From Micromonospora lutea (lineage in GTDB: Bacteria > Actinomycetota > Actinomycetes > Mycobacteriales > Micromonosporaceae), in NCBI RefSeq assembly GCF_016863535.1, contig NZ_BOPB01000023.1, forward strand, positions 1-54,042: a stretch of 54,042 nt of DNA, given 5' to 3'. Each line of letters begins with the position of its first letter. Position 1 is the first letter of the stretch. A program made the translations under genes and the position numbers. Positions 6,843 to 13,851 of the stretch are shown one piece after another. The notes below the pieces were generated by a model, which was not told the DNA's origin, ran no database searches, and saw only the letters and a list, made by a program, of their open reading frames with translations.

Positions 6843-8099
6843 ATGCTGGTACAGCGGCTCGGCGCGCCGAGCGACCTCGATCCGTTGCTGGAGCGTGTCC
6901 GCGACGCCCAGGTGGTGATGATCGGGGAGGCGACGCACGGCAGCTACGACTACTACCGTATTCGGGAGCAGCTGACCCGACGCCTGATCGCCGAGTGTGG
7001 CTTCTCCTTCGTGGCGGTGGAGGGCGACTGGCCGGACTGCGACCGGGTGCACCGTTCGGTGACCGGTGCCCCGGGCGCGGCGGCCGAGCCACAGAACGCG
7101 CTGGAGGGCTTCGAACGGTGGCCGACGTGGATGTGGGCCAACGCCGAGGTGGTCCGCTTCTGCCGGTGGTTGCGGGCCTGGAACATGGAGCGGGCGGAGG
7201 CGGACCGGGTCGGCTTTCACGGTCTGGACGTCTACAGCCTGTGGGAGTCGATGCAGGCGATCTTCGACTACCTCGGCGAGGAGGAGCCGGCCTCGCTGGA
7301 GGCCGCTCAGGACGCGTACCGGTGCTTCGAGCCGTACGGCAAGCGCATCGAGGAGTACGGCGCGGCGAGCCGATTCGTCTCCGCCCGATGCGAGCAGGAG
7401 GTGATCCGGCTGTTGGCGCGTACCCGCGAGCACGCCGCCACCGATGGGCCGGACGCCTTCTCAGCCTGGCAGAACGCGGAGGTGGTGGCCGGCGCCGAAC
7501 GGTACTACCGGGAGATGGTGGCCGGTGGATCGGGCTCGTGGAACGTCCGGGACACCCACATGACCGACACCCTGGACCGGCTGCTCATCCGGTACGGGCC
7601 GGGGGCCCGGGGGGTGGTGTGGGCGCACAACACGCACGTCGGCGACGCGCGGGCGACCGACATGGCCGCCGACGGGATGGTGAACATCGGCCAGTTGGCC
7701 CGGGAACGTCATGGCGCCGACCGGGTGGCGTTGATCGGCTTCGGTAGTTGGCGGGGCACGGTGATCGCCGCGCCCCGCTGGGGTTCACCGGCGGAGGCGA
7801 TGGTGGTGCCGCCGGCCCGGCCGGGCTCGCTGGAGCACCGGCTGCACGAGCTGATGCCGGAGCGGGCGGTGCTGGTCTTCGGCGGGCCGGACCAGCCGGG
7901 CTGGGTCACCGACACCCTTGACCACCGGGCGATCGGGGTGGTGTACGACCCGTCGTTCGAGTCGTGGGGCAACTACGTGCCGAGCCGGCTGGGAGATCGC
8001 TACGACGCCTTCATCTGGTGCGACGAGACCACCGCCCTGCATCCGTTGCCCGCCCTGGCCACCCCGGGCGAGATGGAGACCTACCCGGCCGGCGTCTGA
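6843..8099 (+). CDS. erythromycin esterase family protein
   Basis: 418-residue member of the EreA/EreB-like hydrolase family. The diagnostic GEATHGS stands at 28-34 with Glu29 and His32, VEGDWPD follows near 60-66, and the second histidine pair is in WAHNTHVGD (about 260). In EreB the corresponding Glu and His residues are essential for macrolactone hydrolysis. Many actinomycete homologues have other or unknown substrates, so macrolide hydrolysis is only a possibility, though the nearby erm gene makes it more plausible. A good ribosome site is not obvious before the ATG; no signal peptide is seen, so it is probably cytoplasmic. Confidence 0.85.
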   Translation: MLVQRLGAPSDLDPLLERVRDAQVVMIGEATHGSYDYYRIREQLTRRLIAECGFSFVAVEGDWPDCDRVHRSVTGAPGAAAEPQNALEGFERWPTWMWANAEVVRFCRWLRAWNMERAEADRVGFHGLDVYSLWESMQAIFDYLGEEEPASLEAAQDAYRCFEPYGKRIEEYGAASRFVSARCEQEVIRLLARTREHAATDGPDAFSAWQNAEVVAGAERYYREMVAGGSGSWNVRDTHMTDTLDRLLIRYGPGARGVVWAHNTHVGDARATDMAADGMVNIGQLARERHGADRVALIGFGSWRGTVIAAPRWGSPAEAMVVPPARPGSLEHRLHELMPERAVLVFGGPDQPGWVTDTLDHRAIGVVYDPSFESWGNYVPSRLGDRYDAFIWCDETTALHPLPALATPGEMETYPAGV

Positions 8100-8103
8100 G
8101 CCG

Positions 8104-8140
8104 GCGACGGCCCCCACCCGGATCGGGTGGGGGCCGTCGC
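8104..8140. terminator. bidirectional hairpin terminator
   Basis: Perfect 16-bp stem (8104-8119 with 8125-8140) and a 5-base loop, placed between the convergent esterase and MMPL genes. No T run, as is common for actinomycete terminators. Confidence 0.8.
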
Positions 8141-8148
8141 GGTTCGGG

Positions 8149-10389
8149 TCAGGCCCCGACACCGACCTTGTCGTCGAGCTTGGCGCGCAGCTTCTCGCCC
8201 TCGATGTCGACGTTCGGCAGCGCCCGGTCGAGCCAGCGGGGCAGCCACCAGGCCACCTTGCCGAGCAGCGACATCACCGCCGGAACGATGGTCATCCGGA
8301 CCACGAAGGCGTCGATCGCCACGCCGATGGCGAGTGCGAAGCCCATCGACTTGATCACCGGGTCGTCGAGGAAGATGAAGCCACCGAAGACCGAGGTCAT
8401 GATCAGGGCGGCGGCGGTCACCACCCGTGCCCCGTGTCCCATGCCGTTGATGGTGGCCTGCTGGGCGGTGTCACCGTGCACGAAGTCCTCCCGCATCCGG
8501 GAGACCAGGAACACCTCGTAGTCCATGGCCAGGCCGAACAGGATGCCGATCAGCAGGATCGGCAGGAAACTGATCAGCGGGCCAGGGGTGTCCAGACCGA
8601 CCAGGTCCGCGAGGTGACCCTGCTGGAAGACCGCGACCGTGATGCCGAACGTGGCGGCGACGGTGAGCAGGAAGCCCAGGGCCGCCTTGATCGGCACCAG
8701 CACGGAGCGGAACACCAGCATCAGCAGCAGGATCGACAGGCCGACCACCAGCGCCAGGTAGATCGGCAACGCATCGGAGAGCTTCTCCGAGATATCGATG
8801 CCGATCGCGGTGACGCCGGTGAGCAGCACGTCCGTGCCCTGGATACCGCCGACGGCGGCGCGGATGTCGTGCACCATCGTCTCGGTGGCCGGATCGGTCG
8901 GTCCGGTCTGCGGGATCACCCCGAGCAGCGCCGTCCGCCCGTCCGGGCTGAGCTGCGGCGGAGCCACCGCGAGCACGTTGTCGGTGCGCTGGACCAGGGC
9001 GGTGACCTGCGGAACGGCTGCCGAGGTGGCGGCGGCGTCGTCACCGGCGACCACCACCGCGAGACGTCCGGTGAAGCCCGGACCGAACCCCTCGGTGATC
9101 AGGTCGTTGGAGACCCGGGCGGCGGAGCCGACCGGAGCGGTGCCGGCATCGGGGAGGGCCAGGCGCATGTCCGACGCCGGCAGCGCGAGCAGCCCCAGGC
9201 CGAGCAGGCCGACGAGGATCACCGGGCCCCGGAACCGGGTGGTCAGCCGGGCCCAGCGGAATCCGAACGCCGACTTGTCCTCGCCGGCCGTGGTGGCGGC
9301 CTCCGACAGCTCACGCTGGGCGGTCGCGTCGCTGTCGCGGGCGGCCTCGTCGGCGGTGAGGGCCACCGGCACCGACGAGCGCAGCCGGCGGGGCAGTACC
9401 CGGCCGCCGGCGAAGCCGAGCAGGGCCGGCTGAAGCGTGATCGCCACCAGCACCGCGACGGTGACGGTGCCGGCGGCGGCCAGACCCATCACGGTCAGGA
9501 ACGGGATGTTCACCACGGCGAGACCGGCCAGGGCGATGACGACCGTGGCGCCGGCGAAGGTCACCGCCGAGCCGGCGGTGCCGACCGCCCGGCCGATCGC
9601 CTCGTCCGCCGGTATTCCGTCGGTCAGGTTCTGTCGGTAGCGGGAGGTGATGAAGAGCGAGTAGTCGATGCCGACGGCCAAGCCCAGCATCAACGCGAGG
9701 ATCGGCGCGGTGCTGGTCAGTTCGATCGCGCCGCTGAGTGCGAAGAGGCCGGCCATGCCGACGCCGACGCCGATCAGTGCGTTGAGCATGGTCATGCCCG
9801 CGGCTACCAGGGAACCGAAGGTGACCACCAGGACGATGAGGGCCACCGCGACGCCGATCGCCTCGGTGGAGCCGACCTCGGGCTCGGAGTTGAGCACCTC
9901 ACCGCCGGGCGCCACCTGCCAACCCTGGGCCGCGACGTCGGCACCCAGCCGCTCGTACGCCTCCCGCTGCTCGTCGGTCACCTGGTCGGCGCCGTCGTTG
10001 AACTGCACCTGGATGAGCGCGTACTGACCGTCGGGTGAGACCGAGCCGACCTGGAACGGGTCGACGGCGGCGAGCACACCGGGGACCGCTGCGGCCTCCT
10101 GGGTGATCGACTGCATCACCGCCTGGCCCTCGGGTGTGCCGAGCTGCCCGGGTGCGGGTGCCTTGACCGCGATGGTGCCGGTGGCACCGGCCGCTGCCGG
10201 GAACTGCTCGTCGAGCAGGTCAAGCGCGCGCTGCGACTCGGTACCGGGCATGCTGAAGTTGCTGGCCGTCGGGCCCCGCAGGGTCGCCGCTGCCAGGCCG
10301 AGCCCGACGAGTACGACGAGCCAGATCGCGGCGACGAGTCGCCGTCGACGCATCGAGCCCCGGCCAATCCGGTAGAGCAGGGTCGCCAT
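8149..10389 (-). CDS. MMPL family transporter (RND superfamily)
   Basis: 746-residue inner-membrane exporter of the MmpL/YdfJ type, probably driven by proton flux to move lipids or drugs outward. It shows two repeats, each with one N-terminal membrane helix (about 18-36 and 380-398), a large extracytoplasmic domain, and a cluster of five helices (about 180-340 and 530-690). The signature MLGLAVGIDYSLFITSRYR occurs in the first half and its counterpart ILFGLAMDYEVFLVSRMRE in the second, with the acidic residue in the membrane segment. It is the second gene of an operon with the TetR regulator, 35 bases apart, with an AAAGGA ribosome site. Regulation by that TetR is likely; the substrate is unknown. 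Confidence 0.92.
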   Translation of the reverse strand: MATLLYRIGRGSMRRRRLVAAIWLVVLVGLGLAAATLRGPTASNFSMPGTESQRALDLLDEQFPAAAGATGTIAVKAPAPGQLGTPEGQAVMQSITQEAAAVPGVLAAVDPFQVGSVSPDGQYALIQVQFNDGADQVTDEQREAYERLGADVAAQGWQVAPGGEVLNSEPEVGSTEAIGVAVALIVLVVTFGSLVAAGMTMLNALIGVGVGMAGLFALSGAIELTSTAPILALMLGLAVGIDYSLFITSRYRQNLTDGIPADEAIGRAVGTAGSAVTFAGATVVIALAGLAVVNIPFLTVMGLAAAGTVTVAVLVAITLQPALLGFAGGRVLPRRLRSSVPVALTADEAARDSDATAQRELSEAATTAGEDKSAFGFRWARLTTRFRGPVILVGLLGLGLLALPASDMRLALPDAGTAPVGSAARVSNDLITEGFGPGFTGRLAVVVAGDDAAATSAAVPQVTALVQRTDNVLAVAPPQLSPDGRTALLGVIPQTGPTDPATETMVHDIRAAVGGIQGTDVLLTGVTAIGIDISEKLSDALPIYLALVVGLSILLLMLVFRSVLVPIKAALGFLLTVAATFGITVAVFQQGHLADLVGLDTPGPLISFLPILLIGILFGLAMDYEVFLVSRMREDFVHGDTAQQATINGMGHGARVVTAAALIMTSVFGGFIFLDDPVIKSMGFALAIGVAIDAFVVRMTIVPAVMSLLGKVAWWLPRWLDRALPNVDIEGEKLRAKLDDKVGVGA

Positions 10390-10424
10390 GAGGTCCTTTC
10401 CTGGGTCGTGAGTGGTGGAACTGG

Positions 10425-10976
10425 TCAGTGGATGGGCGACTCAAGCGCCCGCCGTAGCAGGCCCAGCAGCGCGTCGCCCAACTCCTGGTCGGGCACGTCG
10501 GCGAACTGGCCGCAGGTCTCGGCGATGCCGGCGAGCAGCACCAGCGCGGTGATCCGGGCGGAGGCCCGCTCGGACTGTCCGGCGAGGGCATCGATGAGCC
10601 GTTCGGAGATCTGTTGGATGTGCGCGAAGACGGGCTGCTGCAGCAATTCCGGAAACTCACCTCGGAGCAGGGCGATCTCACTGCGGAACCGGACCGCGAG
10701 GTCGACGAAGCCCTCAGCGGCGACCCGCTGCGCGGCGGCCGGCCCGGGCTGCGCGGCGATCCGTTCGTCGAGCGAGCAGAAGACCTCGATCGCCGGCGCC
10801 ATCAGCTCGGTGAGGATGGCCTCCTTGTTGGCGAAGTGGTAGAGCACCGCAGCCTTGGAGCAGCCCACCTCGGTGGCGATGTCCTGCAACGACGTACCCC
10901 GATAGCCGGTGGCGGCGAAACGTCTCGCCGCTGCCGCCAGGATCTCGTCGTGCGTCTGCGGGGTGGGGCGGGCCAT
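10425..10976 (-). CDS. TetR family transcriptional regulator
   Basis: 183-residue repressor. N-terminal helix-turn-helix (about 8-52): TPQTHDEILAAAARRFAATG, then GTSLQDIATEVGCSKAAVLYHFANKEAI, the textbook TetR DNA-binding domain; the remainder is a variable ligand-binding domain. An in-frame ATG four codons earlier (10988) is possible; the shorter start gives the usual MARPTPQ opening. Neither has a clear Shine-Dalgarno, and two identical palindromes lie 2-37 bases before 10988, so the gene probably represses itself and the downstream MMPL exporter until an inducer binds. Confidence 0.92.
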   Translation of the reverse strand: MARPTPQTHDEILAAAARRFAATGYRGTSLQDIATEVGCSKAAVLYHFANKEAILTELMAPAIEVFCSLDERIAAQPGPAAAQRVAAEGFVDLAVRFRSEIALLRGEFPELLQQPVFAHIQQISERLIDALAGQSERASARITALVLLAGIAETCGQFADVPDQELGDALLGLLRRALESPIH

Positions 10977-10990
10977 GAGGCTCAGCATGC

Positions 10991-11025
10991 CTGACCGATC
11001 GGTCAGAGGCTGACCGATCGGTCAG
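10991..11025. promoter_or_regulatory. tandem palindromic TetR operators
   Basis: CTGACCGATCGGTCAG, a perfect 16-bp palindrome, occurs twice (10991-11006 and 11010-11025), centre-to-centre 19 bp. They lie directly before the tetR start, overlapping where its promoter or transcript start must be. Two adjacent sites suggest cooperative binding of two dimers. Confidence 0.85.
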
Positions 11026-11102
11026 ATCAGTGGCGTTCCCCACAACCAGCGGTGCCGAATTGGCTCTCCGAACACGTTAGCGGCGGGTCGAGAATCTGGG
11101 CC

Positions 11103-11873
11103 ATGACCGACTCGACGGCGGCCCGGGCGGTCACGCTCCGTGCCCTGCACCGACCTGGCGACCCGCTGGTGCTGCCCAACGTCTGGGACGCCGGCTCGGC
11201 CCGGGCGGTGGTCGACGCTGACTTTCCGGCGGTGGCCACCGGCAGTGCCGCCGTCGCCGAGTCACTCGGCTACGCCGACGGCGAGCGCACCCCGCCGGAG
11301 GAGATGTTCGCCGCCGTGCGGCGGATCGCCCGCGCGGTCGCCGTGCCGGTCACCGCCGACCTGGAGCGAGGCTACGGTCTGCGCCCTGCTGAGCTGATTT
11401 CCCGGCTGCTCGACGCCGGGGCGGTCGGGTTGAACCTGGAGGACTCGGATCCGCGTACCGGGGTCGTGGTGGACATTGAGGAACAGGCCGACCTGCTGGC
11501 CGAGGTACGGGCGGCGGCCGACGACGCCGGAGTGGCGGTGGTGGTGAACGCCCGGGTGGACGTCTTCCTGCGGCCCGGTGGTGAACCGGCCGATCAGCTC
11601 GCCGAGGCGGTCCGCCGTGCCCAGCGCTACCTGGCGGCCGGAGCGGACAGCGTCTACCCGATTCTGCTGGCTGACCCGGCACAGCTACGGCGCTTCGTGC
11701 GCGCCGTCGCGGCACCGGTGAACGTGCTGGCCCGCCCGGGCACACCGACGCTCGCGGAACTGGCCGCCCTGGGTGTGGCCCGGGTCAGCTACGGCTCCGG
11801 CCTGTACGCGGCAACTCGTGCCCACACCACCCGGCTGCTCGCCGCTGTCGCCGCCGGCGGCCCGCTCGCCTGA
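11103..11873 (+). CDS. isocitrate lyase/PEP mutase superfamily protein
   Basis: 256-residue TIM-barrel enzyme of the phosphoenolpyruvate mutase/isocitrate lyase superfamily. Seen: LPNVWDAGSAR near 24-34, metal-binding VTADLERGYG near 83-92, NLEDSD near 110-115, and NARVDVF near 148-154. The KKCGH active-site cysteine motif of true isocitrate lyase is not visible, so it more likely cleaves or rearranges a small 2-oxo or phosphonate-like acid. ATG at 11103 is preferred over the longer frame from 11052, whose extra residues do not resemble the family. It diverges from the TetR operon. The specific reaction is unknown. Confidence 0.82.
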   Translation: MTDSTAARAVTLRALHRPGDPLVLPNVWDAGSARAVVDADFPAVATGSAAVAESLGYADGERTPPEEMFAAVRRIARAVAVPVTADLERGYGLRPAELISRLLDAGAVGLNLEDSDPRTGVVVDIEEQADLLAEVRAAADDAGVAVVVNARVDVFLRPGGEPADQLAEAVRRAQRYLAAGADSVYPILLADPAQLRRFVRAVAAPVNVLARPGTPTLAELAALGVARVSYGSGLYAATRAHTTRLLAAVAAGGPLA

Positions 11874-12060
11874 CCGTCGCCCGTCTGCGACCGGGTCCGG
11901 CCCGTCGCTGGACAGCCGCCGGGCCCGCCGGACCGGTGCGCCCTGCACCTGGACGGCAGCCCCGGGTTCACCTCCGCTGAGACTGTCGATTCGACGGCGT
12001 GGACGGATTGGACGCGGTGTCGCGGTTGACCGCCGGGCTCCCGGCCGGGATGGTGATCGG

Positions 12061-13032
12061 ATGGGGGCTGACGAGACCCGGGACGGGGTCGCGCTGACCA
12101 ATCTCGACCAGCCGTTGTTCGACGGTTCGGGAGCGAGCAAACGCGACCTGGTCGACTACCTCGATGCGGTGGCCGACCGGATCGTCCCGCAGTTGCATGG
12201 TCGTCCGCTGTCGGTGGTCCGGGTACGGCCGGGACAACCACCGTTCATGCAGAAGAACCTGCCGCGCTACACCCCGGACTGGGTGCGACGGGTGCCGGTC
12301 TGGGCGGAGGCGTCTCGCCGGGAGATCGCGTACGCGCTCTGCGACGATCGCCGTACCCTGCTCTGGTTCGCCAACCAGCGAGCCGTCGAGTACCACCCCA
12401 CCCTGGCCATGGCCGACGATCTGAGCCGACCCACCCACCTGGTGCTGGATCTCGATCCGCCGGGGGACGGTGGGTTCGGTGCCGGCGTGGCCGCCGCGCT
12501 GCTGGTCCGGCAGGCGCTCGCCGACGCCGGGTTGGCGGGTGCGGTGAAGACCAGCGGCGCCAAGGGGGTACACGTCTTCGTCCCGGTCGAGCCGGGCCCC
12601 GACGCCGAGGAGTTGGCCGCCGCCACCCGGGCCCTGGCCGCCCGGGCGGAACGCCTGGACCCGTCGCTGGCGACCACCGCGTTCATCCGCGAGGACCGGG
12701 GCGGCAAGGTCTTCGTCGACCCCACCCGCACCGGCGGTGCGACGGTGGTCTCGGTGTACAGCCCCCGGCTGCGTCCCGGCGTGCCGGTTTCCTTCCCGGT
12801 TCCCTGGCCGGACCTGGAGTCCGTCACTCCGGCGGACTTCACCATCCGGACGGTCCCCACGCTGGTGGCGGAGCGGGACCCGTGGGCCGATCTGCTGCCG
12901 GCGCCCCAGCAACTTCCCGCCGATCTGATCGAGGAGGGTCGGGCGATTCCGGTGCCGAGGGTGCAGGCCATGCACGAAGGTCGCCGTCGAGCCCAGGCCC
13001 GGCGCGCGGCCACCGGTCGAAACGGGAGTTGA
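12061..13032 (+). CDS. LigD-type polymerase/primase domain protein
   Basis: 323-residue stand-alone archaeo-eukaryotic-primase-type polymerase domain (LigD PolDom), which in bacterial non-homologous end joining fills gaps with ribonucleotides. Seen: the metal-binding LVLDLDPPGD with the Asp-X-Asp pair (about 127-136), the nucleotide-binding TSGAKGVHVF (about 163-172), and the third catalytic region KVFVDPTRTGG (about 218-228). Ligase and nuclease domains of full-length LigD are absent and no ku gene is in the window. The Micromonospora-type genome presumably encodes those elsewhere. The ATG at 12061 removes low-complexity upstream residues; a GTG 9 bases earlier is an alternative. Confidence 0.85.
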   Translation: MGADETRDGVALTNLDQPLFDGSGASKRDLVDYLDAVADRIVPQLHGRPLSVVRVRPGQPPFMQKNLPRYTPDWVRRVPVWAEASRREIAYALCDDRRTLLWFANQRAVEYHPTLAMADDLSRPTHLVLDLDPPGDGGFGAGVAAALLVRQALADAGLAGAVKTSGAKGVHVFVPVEPGPDAEELAAATRALAARAERLDPSLATTAFIREDRGGKVFVDPTRTGGATVVSVYSPRLRPGVPVSFPVPWPDLESVTPADFTIRTVPTLVAERDPWADLLPAPQQLPADLIEEGRAIPVPRVQAMHEGRRRAQARRAATGRNGS

Positions 13033-13053
13033 GCGGGGCGACCGTTCGGCATG

Positions 13054-13091
13054 CCGCAGGGCCGGACCGTGGTGACGGTCCGGCCCTGCGG
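13054..13091. terminator. bidirectional hairpin terminator
   Basis: Perfect 17-bp stem (13054-13070 with 13075-13091) and a GGTG loop between the convergent LigD-like and DoxX genes. Confidence 0.8.
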
Positions 13092-13104
13092 GGGTCGAGC
13101 AGGG

Positions 13105-13698
13105 TCACATCATCCAGCGGTGACGCTGCACGAAGGGCAGCCGGGCCCAGCGCCGACCCAGACCCCAGGCGTGCCCGGCGTACGCGGCGGCCAGGGCGAT
13201 CAGCACCACGGCGTAGATCAGGTGGTAGTCCACCACGGGGTTGGTCGAGCCGGTCGGGTCACCGGCGGCGGTGAACCGGGCCAGCGGAAACTCGGCCAGC
13301 CACATCAGCGCCATCATCAGGGTGCCGGAGGCGGCCGCCAGCCGCAGGCCGATACCGGCGATCAGGGCGACGCCGATGGCGGCCAGACCGACCATGAAGA
13401 GCACGTTCGCCCACCAGGTCCCAGCGATCGAGTGAGCCACCGACTGGAACGGTCCCACCTCGACGTTGGCGAGGAAGCCCTTGGTCGGCGAACCGCCGTT
13501 GATCCAGGCGCGCTCGGCCGGGGTGGCGTAACCCAGCCCGAAGGCCTTGTCGAGGAAGGCCCAGATGAAGACGAGTCCGGTGGAGATCCGCAGCACGGCC
13601 AAGGCCCGGGCGGCGGTGGCGGTCAGCATGGCACCGGGCATTTCGGCGTGTTCAAGCGGACGCTCGATCGAGCGGTGGGTGCCGTGGTGGATGGTCAT
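13105..13698 (-). CDS. DoxX family membrane protein
   Basis: 197 residues. The family fingerprint is near the N-terminus: ALAVLRISTGLVFIWAFLDK, followed by GLGYATPAE and three more membrane segments (about 95-115, 118-138 and 160-180), ending in a basic tail. DoxX-like proteins are membrane components linked in some organisms to thiosulfate or quinone oxidation and in mycobacteria to redox stress, but most have no defined role. GGAGG lies seven bases before the ATG. The upstream region holds two spaced GTGATCA repeats. It faces the LigD-like gene across a strong terminator. Confidence 0.85.
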   Translation of the reverse strand: MTIHHGTHRSIERPLEHAEMPGAMLTATAARALAVLRISTGLVFIWAFLDKAFGLGYATPAERAWINGGSPTKGFLANVEVGPFQSVAHSIAGTWWANVLFMVGLAAIGVALIAGIGLRLAAASGTLMMALMWLAEFPLARFTAAGDPTGSTNPVVDYHLIYAVVLIALAAAYAGHAWGLGRRWARLPFVQRHRWMM

Positions 13699-13708
13699 CG
13701 TTGCCTCC

Positions 13709-13731
13709 GTGATCAGTTTCTTACGTGATCA
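13709..13731. promoter_or_regulatory. two GTGATCA repeats upstream of doxX-like gene
   Basis: GTGATCA occurs at 13709-13715 and 13725-13731, 16 bases apart, so both are on one helical side region; each includes the palindrome TGATCA. The first overlaps the ribosome-site flank. They could be half sites for a regulator (MarR-type, for example), but this is a short motif. Confidence 0.3.
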
Positions 13732-13780
13732 CTCTCGCAAGCACCGAGGGCGCTGTGCGCGGGCCGGAACACCCGAAGCC

Positions 13781-13800
13781 GTCGGGCCGAAGGTCCCGAC
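13781..13800 (-). terminator. candidate terminator after the NDT-like/TPR/phosphoesterase gene
   Basis: GTCGGG (13781-13786) pairs with CCCGAC (13795-13800) around an 8-base loop, about 50 bases past the stop codon at 13852. Modest stem and no U tract. Confidence 0.4.
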
Positions 13801-13851
13801 CTCGGCGGGCCCTCCGGAGCCGGGAGGCCACCCGGTACCGCCCCGGCAGGC

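Noticed and set aside
7918..10038. 706-residue plus-strand open frame antisense to the MMPL gene
   Set aside because: Composition is His/Asp/Gln/Arg-rich with no domain; it is the high-GC shadow of the clear MMPL transporter on the other strand.
11874..12060. Extended N-terminus for the LigD-like protein from 11773
   Set aside because: The added residues are Arg/Pro/Ser-rich and overlap the preceding gene; the family domain begins just after 12061.
12061..13032. Complete LigD with ku for end joining
   Set aside because: Only the polymerase domain is present; ligase, nuclease and ku are not in the window.
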